From: Medicago truncatula
Lineage: Eukaryota > Streptophyta > Magnoliopsida > Fabales > Fabaceae
Direction of reading: 5' to 3'
Assembly: GCF_003473485.1 (NCBI RefSeq)
Contig: NC_053045.1
Coordinates: 53,858,494 to 53,922,493 of the forward strand
DNA: 64,000 nucleotides
Below are positions 46,903 to 59,059 of the stretch, in pieces (position 1 is the first letter of the stretch; each line of letters begins with the position of its first letter). The notes beneath the pieces are model-generated. The model was given only the letters and a program-made list of their open reading frames with translations. It searched no databases and was not told where the DNA came from. The translations under genes and the position numbers were made by a program.

Positions 46903-49900
46903 CTATGTAGCAGAACTGAGGTAATCTTTCATCAATGCCAAAATGGGGTTAGCAGATGGATTTCCTTCCAATTTCTGAAACATGATTCCATCCATTCGCG
47001 CTTGAACTCCATCAGAAAATGTCAAGTCCTCTAGTAGTTCCTTAAGTCTTTCGTCCGCTCCAACCAGAGAATTACCAAGACCACTTAAAATCTCGGGTAG
47101 AGAAGGACTAGGTCTAGAGAGCTCCACAACAGTAACCTGACATAGAATGATGAGGTATATTAGCTTTCAATTATCAAATAAACAAACAGTATCAAGATAA
47201 AAGGTGTTGTTGTCAAATCAACCTGTCTGTCTTGAGGTATATTAGCTTTCAATTTTGCTATAGCAATAGCACGAGATAGCCCACCAATAGCATCAACCAA
47301 ACCATGGGATGCTGCATCCTTACCGGTCCAAACCCTCCCTTGTGCAACCTCTTCCATCTTGTCTACCTAGCGACGGGATAGTAGCTGTAACTATTGGACA
47401 TAGAAGGGGGAAGAACAGAAAACAGAAAATAGCTTTTTCTTGTATGAATTTAAAACATACAGTCATTGATCTGGAAAAAGCCGCCTTATCACGAAATTGT
47501 TTATAAAAATTCTGTGCAGACTTGGCAAATAGCTCTGCTTCATGTGGCCTGCACTTGAGAGAAAGAGAGAGAGATTATATATGTCTGCCTTGGAAATCAA
47601 AAATATAAACCGATGCAAAAAAAATGGTACCAACCCGAACCCATGAATAAACGTAGAAAATTAAATCATAAATCAGAGAAAAAGGAAACACTAATGACAA
47701 GTAGGCTATATAAAACATGAAAAAGATTGGTAGACACCCCTTCCACCCAATCCACACCACTTCTCTCTCTTGATTTTTCCTGTCTTCTCCTTATTGTGTC
47801 TTGGAGAGTGGGAGTGTGGGACCCACCCGAGGTGTATATGAGGTGTCCAAATATAACAACCCATAAAACATGGATAAAAATATATTCCTATACTGTAAGC
47901 CCTAGGCCTACTTAAGGTGATGACTAATAGTGCCTTATACTGATGGCTGGGGGTTAGTGGGCAGGCTGCAAGCCAAAGATCAAAATAAAATCTACACTTT
48001 TCAATTAGATGTAAAGCTGAAGCAGAATAATTATACATTCCACCAATCTACATCCCCAAAGTCTTTGATCTGTTTCTACTACAACTTTTAGGGATATCTT
48101 GAGGATCTTTTCGAAGGGATTCTGAAAAAGGGCACCTACAATTGCTACTACTACTAACTGAACTCACGTGGAATCCACACTGGATTTTATCCACTATCAT
48201 CACACTCAATAACTCGATTGAGGAATTTTTCTTAAAACCTGAATTCAAAGAACAAGGAATATATTGAACCCAGATTGGGTGTAAATGATTTCAACCAGAT
48301 TCATATATTGGAGATAAAATAGAACCACACTATCAACTCATTAGAACTAGACTGGAGCTTGGAGAATACTAATACATAAACTATTAAGTCTTCTCGTCTC
48401 ACAAAAAGTGTCGTACAGTTGGATATCAGATGGCAGTGTACATTAAAATTCTCTTCTAACAAATTCTACTACCTAAAGGAACGTTGTTCAGCTGCAAGGA
48501 GCTCGGCATATTTACCCCTTGATATAATTTCTTTGTTGAAACCAATCTTCTCATAAAGTTTCCCAAGGCTAAATTTTCCTACAAAAGTAAGTTATGTCAT
48601 CAACTTAATAGATTATAAAACCCAAGGAGAATATACAATAGAATATACTAAGGAAATGGAATCCTGACTGTTCATGACTTTACCATGTGATCATTATTTC
48701 AGAACTCAATTGTTTTTTTTTTTTTCAGCTACAACTTCCATTGGTTGCAACTTGCATATGATTACCATTCAAATGGTATTTCAAACTGCTATATTTTTTA
48801 AAATCAAAATAAGTTCAAAATATTTTTGACATAAAACTCAGTGAAATTGGTAATCTAGCTACAAGACCACAACAAGAAGCAAAGAACATCTAGGGATACC
48901 TTATACACACAACTATAGCTGTCAAGGGGGTAAAAAAAATACTGATAATAGCCGAGTGCCCGGCCACACTCTAAAGTCTCCTAAATTAAGCAAATACCAT
49001 ATAGGATCTAACACTTGGATGATCTCATCTATTTCAATTACATCAGCATGTGTATGTTGGTTAATGGTTCATAACAAATATTTTATTAGCATCCCACTCA
49101 TAGGACACCTCCTTTCTTCTACCGAAAGACCCAGGTTCACCTGTGACCACTCCAATTGAACCAGTTAAGGTTAGACTTTCTGCAACAATAGCTCCTGCTC
49201 CCATTGCCATGTAGTATCCTCCACTTGCTGCCACATCAGACATTGAAGCAATGACTGGTTTTTTGGCAGCCAGAAGCCTGATTTCTCTCCACATTCTGTA
49301 GACCATGATATCAAAACTTTATCAGCAAAACATGCAAACTTTCCCAAATAGTTAGCAATTAGTATCACAATTCAATGACAAAGATCACAGATGTACTGCA
49401 TATTTAATTAGACCATAAAGGCTATGTTAACTTAACCCATCTGAAATCTACAAGTAGCATCTCAAAAAATTTATTAAGAAAACCAATGTAGTTCAGGTTC
49501 TCATTAAGTTGTATTGCCATGGCATAGATCATTGCTTTATGAATCAAACAAACCATTTCTTGCACGTCTTATTAAAAAGTGAGTGCAATTTGAACAGAAA
49601 GGAATCTACCAGAACTTACAAATCAGAAGCAAGAGCATCACCTCCTGGACTGTCAATTCGGATAATAGCAGCCTTGAATTTATTTGACTCTGAAAAGAAA
49701 AAAGACGACTCAGTGTGCCCAGGACACAAACGATGGAGCAGATATGATGAGCTAAAAAATGCACATTTAAATGTAATTTTTTGTCCCTGCAAATATGGCA
49801 TTTTTTGCTTAATACCTATAAAATAAACATTTAGTTCCTGCAATATACAACTTTTTGCTTATGGTCCTTGTTTTGTTTTAGTCCCTACAAAATTTATTTA

Positions 49901-50081
49901 CACTGGAATTGGTCGCATTGCTTATGTCCTGGAACTTACAGATGAAGATCTATTCAAGTCATAAATGTTTATATATTTTCTCTGATTTCGACTAGCAGAG
50001 GGGTCTGGGTCAAATTTATACCTCACAATTGGTAAGGATGCTATACTTCAAAAGTCCCTGTTTTAGTTCTAAAAACTTAAG

Positions 50082-50121
<40 letters not shown>

Positions 50122-53100
50122 TGTCATCCTGATGCTTGTCTTGCAGTTTCTTTTGTACAATCTACTTCCTTTTATATTTGTCAAAATCAAAGGAAGGATT
50201 CTAAAGGCCGGTGCTCAGTAGGAAATACTTAAATTAAGTGCAATACTTTCGCCTCCCAAGCCCAGTCTGTTATAGAAAATAATATAACTCTACACAAAGA
50301 TAACTATGATACTGCATTAATGAAAACTCACATTATCAATATAAGTAGCATCATACATTTCACTTATTATCTGCTTTGAAATTTAAGGAACTAAAATTTA
50401 TACGATGGAAAGTGTACCTCTGACCCTACGGATCTTCTCAATGAACTTCTCTCCAATAACACCTTTGCTAGGGGCACTAAATGGACCCTCAGTACGACGG
50501 ATGGTCCCTGAGGCTCGGATGACAGCTATCAGATCTTTACCACCTGATATTCCAACAGTCCATTTTCTAACTCCAGAGTATTTTCTGTATTTGAGCGAAG
50601 GAACTATCAATTTATGCTTAATGAGTTATTTGGCATATTTTAATATATAAAAACTGGATCTAATATAAGTCTGTTAAGAAACAGGAAGCCATGGCAATCC
50701 ATATTAGGTAGTTCCTCGTTAGAACAATTCTTATTTAAAACAGGTACAAGCCATGAGAACTAAGGTTCTGTTATTCATGAGATGAATTATAGTTATGTTA
50801 TTTGATTTTGGACATTATCGCAGTCATTAAACACTATTGTAGATTTCTAAACTAGAAAATGAAACAAAGACATGAATTTTATCCAACTAAGGATATATAT
50901 ATATATATATATATATATACATTTTTTAAGCCAGCCTTTATCTATGCTGAAGAAATGACGTAACCTACTCAAAGAAAGGTAAGTTTACCTGAAATCAACC
51001 ACAGGCAGTTTTTTTACTGTTTTCACCTGAAGTCTCTCCTTCAACTTAGTGATAACCTGCAAAACATTTTATGTTTCTCATTCCTTTTAGTTTTAATCCC
51101 CATTTTAGTGTATCCTCTAAACAATTCAATAGCCAGTATTAATTATATATACATGAGTGGGAATTTTTAGAAAATATATATAAAATAACTTCCAAATTTA
51201 ATATTGTAATTCAGAAAAATTTAGAGTATCTTAGATGATCTCTTGGAAGCGATTTCAAATTTTCCTTATACGTAATGATATTTCTATATTTAATTAAGAT
51301 TTAGATTCTCGTACAAGTATAAATAGGGTTTAGAATTTTATCTTCTATAACTCATCCAACACATCTTCCCCTTCAACCAGTGTTGTTCAAGTAGTGGATC
51401 ATTGTAACGCAACCTTTCGCCACCTTCCACATTGTTTTGATCGTTTGCATCTTTATTCTGGTCCCAGACAATTCTCATTTTGGGTGTTGTGAGTTTTCTT
51501 AAGAGTTTGAAACTTCCAAATGTTATTCTTGATGAGTTTGAAGAACTTTTTGTTCTAGTTATGTTACTTGCAAGGAAGTTTCTGCCAATAACCGTTCCAA
51601 CAAAATCTATTACTTCGTCATGCAACATTCTAATTGGCTTTCATGGATGACAATCGTTCCAGAATTCTTGTTGAACATTCTAATTGTAACTAGTTTAAAC
51701 CTTAGTAAGCTTTAGTTTGAGGGAGGGTTAAATTTAAAAAGAATCTCACAAATAACTATAGTATTGTAGAACATTTTGTAGTATCTTAGGTGGTTTTTAG
51801 AATTGGTTTCCACATTTTCTTTATATTCATGATTGTGTGATCTGTTTCTTATTTAATTAAGACATAAATCTGGTACAAGTCTAATTGGGGATTAATATTT
51901 TGTTTCATCTAATACATCCAATACATTCTCATCAAGTAAATATTGAATTAAAGCATTTTCTTCTAGTCTATTATTTTCCTTCTTCTAGCCCAAAAAATCT
52001 AAAACCCTATAATTTCATCAGGCTCCACGTACATGAGGTGTCAACTCAGTGGTAAGAGCTTGACTTTGTTACCTCAAGAAACAGAGTTCAAATCTCATAT
52101 GGAACAGTTGTAAAATGGCCAATAATACCATGATTAATAATAATAATTTCCCCTTACCTAATTTTCTTTTTTTATTTATTCTTTTAAAAAAAAAGGCACG
52201 AGTAGGTCGTCCAAAATCTTTGTTTTTGAATGTATCCATTTAAATTTGCATTCCTCACTAGCCACAAGATGAGATTATGTCTTACTCTCTCAATATGATT
52301 ACGTTAATCAAGCTGACAAGTGACAACAGCAACCTTACACATGCTAATAAGCACTCACATAATACCAAAGTAGTGCATGTACCTCATCATCATAGAGTAT
52401 GCTTGTTATGAAACCCTCTTCTTTCAGTCTGTCTACTTGATAGACACCTTCATTTATGAAGTTCTCAATATCTGTTCTTTCTTTACCTGTATAGAATTTG
52501 CAGAAACCCATAAGTTCATTTATTTATTTAAGGTACAAATAGGACTTAAAATGTAAATGCACCTCTAGCGGAAGATACTTTATCCAGCCAATTTGAATAG
52601 ATATTATCCAGTAATGCAGTCAGCATCTCACGGTGATCTTCAGACATGGTTTTACGGGTTAGTTGATCTCCTGCACTTTTATATTTGCCAAATTTTTCAA
52701 CGTTTGGTTCAATTCCAAGGTTGTCAAAAACACCTGAAAGAATTAACATGAGTCTTAGGCCTAAGTATAAACATCAACAAATTTAAAAGGGTATAACAAC
52801 AAACTTCCCTATATGCATCTACAAGATGAATGGAAGAAAAACTTAAACCTTTTAACGACAAATTTCCCTACATTAAAAATCATTTTTCCAAGAGAAAATG
52901 TAAAATAAAAATAAAAATGAGCTAATACATCAAGCATTATGATCGCATCTGAACAACTAACATTGGGAAGGTTTAATAAATTTAGTAGGGAGGCATGTCA
53001 CCATACTAAAAGTCAAACTTTGTTGAAAAAGATGCAATGAAAAGCAGAATTGGCATACCTTTGACAAATGCCGCTTGAACACTGAATCCAAACAAAGAAA

Positions 53101-54501
53101 AATAAGCACTTGGAGGGGCATATATTTCTTCACATGCGCAAGCAATGTAATATTCTTTTTCTCGACATGAAGGGACATAAGCCACAACAAATTTTCCTAC
53201 AAGCATCATCAACTATCAAGGTCTTTCATAAGTAACAAAGATCAGTAATTTGTGTCAGAAGCATTTAAAGATTAAATTTAAATATCACCATATGTACTCA
53301 AATGTATGCAAACCTAACAGAAAATCACGTACATCAATGCTCTATGAAAAGAGAAAATTATGCACTTAGGCAACAGAATCATGCTGCTACTTAATGTCGC
53401 TGATAATTAACATAGATAAAGATCAATCTCTTGAACCGATGCAAAAGGAAACAAACAAAATAAGTGCAAAGCATTATACCTTCTTAGATTTTGTTTGGTA
53501 AAAAGTAGCAGATAGGCTAGCAGATTGAATTTGAAGTGTTTAGTAAAACTAGGAATTGAACTTAAGATAATACAAGTTTTCTGAAATTGAGAGAAAAATA
53601 TGATACGCTATAAGCTATCAGTTCAACTAGCATTTCAAAAAACACAATAAGGTCGTGAAAAGCTATAAACTAGTGAGAAAGGATCGTTACCAAACAACTC
53701 TACTTTGATCATACGAGTTTATATGCTATAAGCTACAAGTTTGACTTTGTCAAAGAGAGGCTTATACTTCACAAATTTCCATTAAACACTAGTATTAGTA
53801 TTTTTTTTTTTCTTTCATAGATATATTAACAAGAAATTGGGTAAATGCAGAGTTGTGAATATGACACCTACCTGATTTTCTGAAATTTAAGATCTGTCTT
53901 CGAATTTCATCGAGTTTAGCCCAACCGCAATTTAAATTGTCAATTTGAAGATACACACCAGAAATACGAGGATCATAAGCTGCTTTCAACAAATTATCGC
54001 AAATTTGGGGAAGAGATAACCCCTTCTTCGAGAATCTATTATTCAGTTGATCAGATATCTACAGCAACATGCAAAATCCAAAAAAAAAAAAAAAAATGAA
54101 AAACTAAGAAAATATGAGAATTGAGAAGTGAGGGGGAGAGTAGGAAGGAAAACCTGGCCTCGCAAAATGATTTTCAAGACGCTGCCGTGTTGAACACGCT
54201 CCCATGGCAATGCTATTAGCATTTTGAGCTTGACTAAAAATTTGTTGAAGCCGGTGACCGGCTTAAAATCAAAGTCACCGGTGGGATAATCGTCATCGGC
54301 ACCACCGCGGACAAAGGTGGAACAAGAAGATGAGGAGGAGGAGGAGTAAGAAGAAGAGTGGAAATGGAAGGGTTTAGGAATGGGATGAGAGAGAAAGGAG
54401 CGGTGGAGTTGAGATTGAAAGGTATGATTAGTAAGTGGAGGTGAGATAGTGTGGTAGATGATGTAACGGAAGCGGTGGATTGCGGAGCGTGTGAGTGACA
54501 T
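46903..54501 (-). CDS. SPPA: Chloroplast serine protease SPPA (S49), 659 aa, thirteen exons
   Basis: Exons: 54501-54154, 54058-53872, 53196-53059, 52733-52563, 52486-52383, 51056-50989, 50584-50418, 49689-49620, 49295-49141, 48578-48473, 47548-47461, 47366-47223, 47136-46903 (TAG). All junctions are GT-AG and in frame over 1980 bases. Residues 1 to about 65 are Ser/His-rich and nearly free of acidic residues, fitting a chloroplast transit peptide. Two S49 folds follow. The catalytic Lys is in GKYKSAGD (K243), the Ser in AASGGYY (S442), and the substrate-pocket motif IDSPGGDA is at 406-413; by E. coli SppA these make the Ser/Lys dyad. Plant SPPA is a light-responsive thylakoid-associated protease. 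Intron 5 contains an LTR-like element, intron 7 a 38-base A run. The decayed paralogue is at 29293-34642. Confidence 0.95.
50082..50119. repeat. Poly(A) run of 38 bases in SPPA intron 7
   Basis: An uninterrupted run of A on the plus strand (poly T on the transcript), directly readable. It may be a retroposon tail, but no SINE or LINE body precedes it. The length is error-prone in sequencing. Confidence 0.9.
51158..51940 (+). mobile_element. Short LTR-like retroelement remnant in SPPA intron 5
   Basis: Two diverged direct repeats of about 210 bp start near 51158 and 51730. They share AGTATCTTAG, ATTTAATTAAGA, TACAAGT and CATCCAA-ACA words. A purine tract TTTGAGGGAGGG (51717-51728) lies directly before the second, as in copia elements. 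The interior of about 350 bp has a minus-strand frame but no known protein. No primer-binding site is obvious. It is absent from the short exon 5-6 intron of the pseudogene copy, so it inserted after the duplication. Confidence 0.5.
52034..52150 (+). mobile_element. SINE-like element in SPPA intron 5
   Basis: GTGTCAACTCAGTGGTAAGAG resembles an A box and GAGTTCAAATCTC a degraded B box about 45 bases on. It lacks tRNA folding and has no clear tail. It lies within the intron 5 expansion specific to the intact SPPA gene. Confidence 0.5.
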
Positions 54502-55004
54502 ATTTCCGTCGCAACTGAAAACTGGGAGGGAAAAGAGGAAAGGGGTATTTCAATTGAGTTCGATATACGCACGCTGGTACTACATGGTTTTTGCTCCGGA
54601 ACTAACTATTAACAATTGGTTTATTTTTCCGCTTCTTCTTCTTCTTCTCTGTTTAGTGTTTTTTTCTTTCTTTGTTAAGCCTCCCTCTCCCATGTAAGCA
54701 CTTGATTTATTCATAAATTCAATTTAATTCTTGGTTAATATTAAACAAGAGGTTTGATCGATGTAATAAATGGAGCAAAAGTATCTTGCATTACAGTATA
54801 TTGAAAAACAAAATTCATCTTTTTAGTTGGGTTTGTGTGAACGAATAGTTTTGTTAATATTATTTTTTAATGGAAAAACGTTTAGGTGAATTGAAATATG
54901 CCACAAAGTTTAACGAGCATTAAGAAATGTCTTAGCGAGTAAAAAGAATATTACACTAGTAGCAAAGAGTTGACAAAATGACAAGGGTGTTACGTCTTTA
55001 AAAA
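54502..55004 (-). promoter_or_regulatory. SPPA upstream region
   Basis: About 500 bp lie between the SPPA start codon and the minisatellite-bearing transposon. This must hold the proximal promoter. I see no unambiguous TATA box. The C/T-rich stretch TTCTTCTTCTTCTTC appears on the plus strand near 54630. Role inferred from position only. Confidence 0.3.
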
Positions 55005-56967
55005 GAGCGGTGCTAGTCACACTCAAAAAAAACTAGTTTCACTTAAATTTATTTAAAATTTTACAATAATATCAAAATTGTCCTCTTCATGTAAATTTTT
55101 AAAAATCCATCTTTTATGATCATTCTGAACCCTTACCCCCTTTCATCCACAAATCACCATAGATGTGCAACCAATATCTGAATCAACATCTTTGTTATTG
55201 ATCTCTACTATATTCATAAAGGTTAGTGAATTTCATGAATTTCATTTTCGATGAGTTTCTATTTGTTTATTGTTTGTTTTGGTATGAGATATGCCTGTCA
55301 ATTTGATTTTAAGTGAGAGGTTAGTGTAAATTAAGTTTACGTGTATGTATATAAAAGGGGTTAGTGTAGTTTACGTATGTAGGTTAATGTAAATTCAAGT
55401 TTACGTATGTTCAATTTAGGTTAGTGTAAATTCAGTTTACTTACGTTCAATCTAGGTTAATGTAAATTAAGTTTACTTATGTTCAATTTAGGTTAATGTA
55501 AATTTAGTTTACGTATGTATATAAGAGGTTAGTGTAAATTCAGTTTACTTACGTTCAATCTGGGTTAATGTAAATTCAGTTTACTTACGTTCAATATAGG
55601 TTAATGTAAATTCAGTTTACTTATGTTCAATCTAGGTTAATGTAAATTCAGTTTACTTACGTTCAATCTAGGTTAATGTAAATTAAGTTTGTAAATTCAG
55701 TTTACTTACGTTCAATCTAGGTTAATGTAAATTAAGTTTACTTATGTTCAATTTAGGTTAATGTAAATTTAGTTTACGTATGTTTATAAGAGGTTAGTGT
55801 AAATTCAGTTTACTTATGTTCAATCTAGGTTAATGTAAATTTAGTTTACGTATGTATATAAGAGGTTAGTGTAAATTTAGTTTACTTACGTTCAATCTAG
55901 GTTAATGTAAATTTAGTTTACTTACGTTCAATATAGGTTAATGTAAATTAAGTTTACTTACGTTCAATCTAGGTTAATGTAAATTAAGTTTACTTACTAG
56001 GTTAATGTAAATTAAGTTTGTAAATTCAGTTTACTTACGTTCAATCTAGGTTAATGTAAATTAAGTTTACTTATGTTCAATTTAGGTTAATGTAAATTTA
56101 GTTTACGTATGTATATAAGAGGTTAGTGTAAATTCAGTTTACTTACGTTCAATCTAGGTTAATGTAAATTCACTTTACTTACATTCAATATAGGTTAATG
56201 TAAATTAAGTTTATTTATGTTCAATTTAGGTTAATGTAAATTTAGTTTACTTACGTTCAATATAGGTTAATGTAAATTAAGTTTACTTACGTTCAATCTA
56301 GGTTAATGTAAATTCAGTTTACTTACTAGGTTAATGTAAATTAAGTTTGTAAATTCAGTTTACTTACGTTCAATCTAGGTTAATGTAAATTAAGTTTACT
56401 TATGTTCAATTTAGGTTAATGTAAATTTAGTTTACGTATGTATATAAGAGGTTAGTGTAAATTCAGTTTACTTACGTTCAATCTAGGTTAATGTAAATTA
56501 AGTTTACTTATGTTCAATTTAGGTTAATGTAAATTTAGTTTACGTATGTATATAAGAGGTTAGTGTAAATTCAGTTTACTTACATTTAATCTAGGTTAAT
56601 TCTAATTCAGTTTACTTACGTTCAATATAGGTTAATGTAAATTAAGTTTACTTACGTTCAATCTAGGTTAATGTAAATTAAGTTTACTTATGTTCAATCT
56701 AATTAAGTTAATGTAAATTAAGTTTACTTACGTTCAATCTAGGTTAATGTAAATTAAGTTTTTAAATTCAGTTTACTTACGTTCAATCTAGATTAATGTA
56801 AATTAAGTTTACTTATGTTCAATTTAGGTTAATGTAAATTAAGTTTACATATCTTCAATTTACGTTAATGTAAATTTAGTTAATTTGAAATTTTTATTTT
56901 AGTTAAAGAGTATATTAGTCATTCTGAGATGTAACTTGTTTTTTTTGGGGTGTGACTAGCACCAATC
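55005..56967. mobile_element. Mutator-like element filled with a minisatellite
   Basis: The left end GAGCGGTGCTAGTCACAC and the inverted right end GATTGGTGCTAGTCACAC are terminal inverted repeats that continue as C.C.AAAAAAAAC.AGTT. It is flanked by ctttaaaaa (54996-55004) and ttttaaaaa (56968-56976), a 9-bp duplication with one mismatch. About 1.56 kb of its 1.96 kb is a tandem array. No transposase is encoded. It stands about 500 bp upstream of the SPPA start codon. Confidence 0.75.
55319..56880. repeat. 36-bp minisatellite array, about 40 units
   Basis: The dominant unit reads AGGTTAATGTAAATTCAGTT followed by TACTTACGTTCAATCT, 36 bases, with variants such as AAGTTTACTTATGTTCAATT and shortened units (GTATATAAGAGGTTAGTG). 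Every unit holds the near-palindrome GTAAATT.AGTTTAC. Longer blocks of several variant units recur, e.g. the block with AAGTTTGTAAATTCAGTTTA near 55685, 56015 and 56345, about 330 bp apart, so there is a higher-order period. No frame is coding. Confidence 0.92.
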
Positions 56968-56976
56968 TTTTAAAAA

Positions 56977-58534
56977 TTGTCAAGAAACAATTCTTAATAT
57001 GTTTAATTAATTAGTTTTTCTAATAATAGAGATCGGAGAGGAGTAAAATAAATCGATTTTGTTAAAAAAAGAATTATATTCATCAAGGGGTGATATCTCA
57101 TGCATTTGTGAATACTCTTGCTGTGATTTTATTTTTTTGGAAATGCTTAATGGCACGGCCGTCTTTGTCCATTGGGATTTGCACAACTTTGTATTTCACT
57201 TAATGCTATTTCATATATTTTAATTTATTTTAATTAAAATTTAATTTTAAAAAAGGGAGTGAAGCCACCTATTGTGTCGTGTGGTTCGTCGGCAGCAGAT
57301 TGTCGTGCACTCTAGCACTGCTTTTTTTTTTTTTTTTTTTTCCGTATAAAATCTAGCTATGCTTTATTTTACAAAACTAGCCCGATTTATCCATGCATAA
57401 GCATGAGTCTTAAAAAATCACAAAACTCATAAAAATCTATAGAATATATAAAAACGATTGAGCTAAAGAAATTTAACAAGGGTAGCACATGTTACTTGGA
57501 ATCGAGATTGAAAATAGTGGTTGCAATAACAATTACAACCGCATTACGATCTTTGATGTTATAGAGATGTAGTTAGACGTGGTTGTCGCGGCTTCAATTG
57601 TTTTCACGTTGCCATTTCAACAATTAAAAGAAAAAACCTTTATTGTCGGCTTGTATCATTACAATGTGCCTTTAACTAAAATTATGATACCTTAAAATAT
57701 TCTTTTTGGATCATTGTTTCATAGAACTGTTTTATTTTGAAACATAATGTTGTCATCAAAATTCGACAACTTAAATGGTGAATACAATAAAAAATGCGAT
57801 TAACTATGTTCTTCAACCAAGATATCACGATTTATTAATCATCAATTGACCACAATTAATCACGATTATGAATTTTATGAGCCACTACTTTCATTCAAAT
57901 TTTTAATAGCGCACGTGTGATTTTTAGGTATTCAAGTATGTACATAATATTCATTAACTACAACTTAAGTTCAAATATTCACCTAAAAATAACGTTGAAA
58001 TCAGCCATATATTTAAATTGTATTAACTATTTAAGTTGTTGTCAAATTGTCTCAAAATATCATTTATCTTCATATAAGCAAATAAGTAAAGATTATGTGG
58101 TGTTGTACAAATTTAGTTGAAAAAAAAAGGTAGGAAACGGATGTGTGAAATTTTGTTGCTTAAATTAGAAGAAAAGAATTTCTACCAAAAAAATGGTATG
58201 TAGACGGAAGAGATCAAAACCTAATAAAAAATCTACCTTAAAAAATACAGACCGAAACAATCCTAAAATGCCCTCTCGTACCAATGAAGTTGCTCAAACA
58301 CAAATTAGTGTATATCATACCAAGATATTTAAAATGCATCCATTACTCTTTAATCGTGGCATGCAGCAAATACTATATGGCCATGACATTTTCTTGATTC
58401 AAATTTCAACAACATCATAACAACAAATCCAAAAACACAAAACAGTACAACACTGGAATTAAAGCTATTATTTAGTTAAAATGAAGCTAAAAACATACTA
58501 ATAAACTATCTGTTAATCAGAAAATACATATCAC
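56977..58534. other. Intergenic DNA, no gene seen
   Basis: AT-rich, with a T run at about 57321-57341. Short open frames (57917-58120, 58193-58420) have no recognisable domain. No element boundaries were found. Confidence 0.45.
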
Positions 58535-58615
58535 CGGAATCTAGCGCAGGTGGTTGATGCGTAGTGCGTTAGCATTGTAAATCTCAAGATGCTAAGTTCA
58601 ATTCATGCGAAAAAT
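58535..58615 (+). mobile_element. SINE-like fragment next to the SOFL stop codon
   Basis: TAGCGCAGGTGGTTGATGCG resembles the A-box head of a plant SINE and AAGTTCAATTCATGCG a decayed B-box region. It ends within about 10 bases of the SOFL stop codon (58621) and so lies in the 3' UTR region of that gene. Confidence 0.4.
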
Positions 58616-58620
58616 CAAGC

Positions 58621-59059
58621 CTATTTCCTTTTTCTCACCTTGCCACCACCTTGAACTGAAGGCTTGCCTTTACCATTACCATCCTCAAACTTCTTCTCTT
58701 TGTTTTCCACTTTCTTTCCGTTCCTTTGCTTTTCCAAAGTTTTATTTGCTTTCTTCTCTAAGCAATACTTGTTTTCATCATCATATTGATTCTCTTCAAC
58801 TTCAACTTCAACCACCACTTGCTTGAAACCATAGTCTTTCCCATGTTGATGAATTGGCCCAGAAGAAGCATCAGAAACCATAGAATCATCACTTTCATCA
58901 TCTTCTGGATCAGCTTGATGAGTAGTTCCTTCATCATCCATGATGTTATCAATATCTCCATCATTATCATCTTCTATGTGGGACCCAATATACATGGTCC
59001 ATCCCGATTCACTGCTTTCACATTCCTCTTCACTTCCAAAGATTTTGGATGGTTTCATC
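58621..59059 (-). CDS. SOB FIVE-LIKE (SOFL) protein, about 145 aa
   Basis: From the ATG at 59058 the protein has 145 residues. It carries both SOFL signatures: ESGWTMYI at residues 17-24 and DDSMVSDASSGP at 57-68, separated by an acidic stretch. The C-terminal third is highly basic (KKANKTLEKQRNGKKVENK, ending GGGKVRKRK), possibly nuclear-targeting. SOFL proteins (Arabidopsis SOB5, SOFL1, SOFL2) affect cytokinin levels; the biochemical role is not established. A splice acceptor (TGCCTTTAG, just before 59059) sits directly before the ATG, so a 5' UTR exon is likely. A candidate donor (TTG|GTAAGT) lies near 59514 on the minus strand. Translating through the acceptor gives an alternative longer start at 59091, which I judge less likely. 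Confidence 0.85.

Larger units (their letters stand above)
39175..54501. repeat. Right copy of the MIS12-SPPA segmental duplication (intact)
   Basis: This is the functional counterpart of the block at 26670-34642: MIS12 (+) and SPPA (-) in convergent order. The alignable part starts in MIS12 intron 3 near 39180, immediately after a MITE-like word (GCACTGTCAGTGTAAAG, about 39107), which marks the duplication breakpoint. About 6 kb of unrelated DNA separates the two genes here. Confidence 0.8.

Noticed and set aside
55319..56880. CRISPR-like regular array (36-base unit)
   Set aside because: There are no unique spacers: units are directly adjacent variants of one sequence, in a plant genome, inside a transposon. 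It is a minisatellite.
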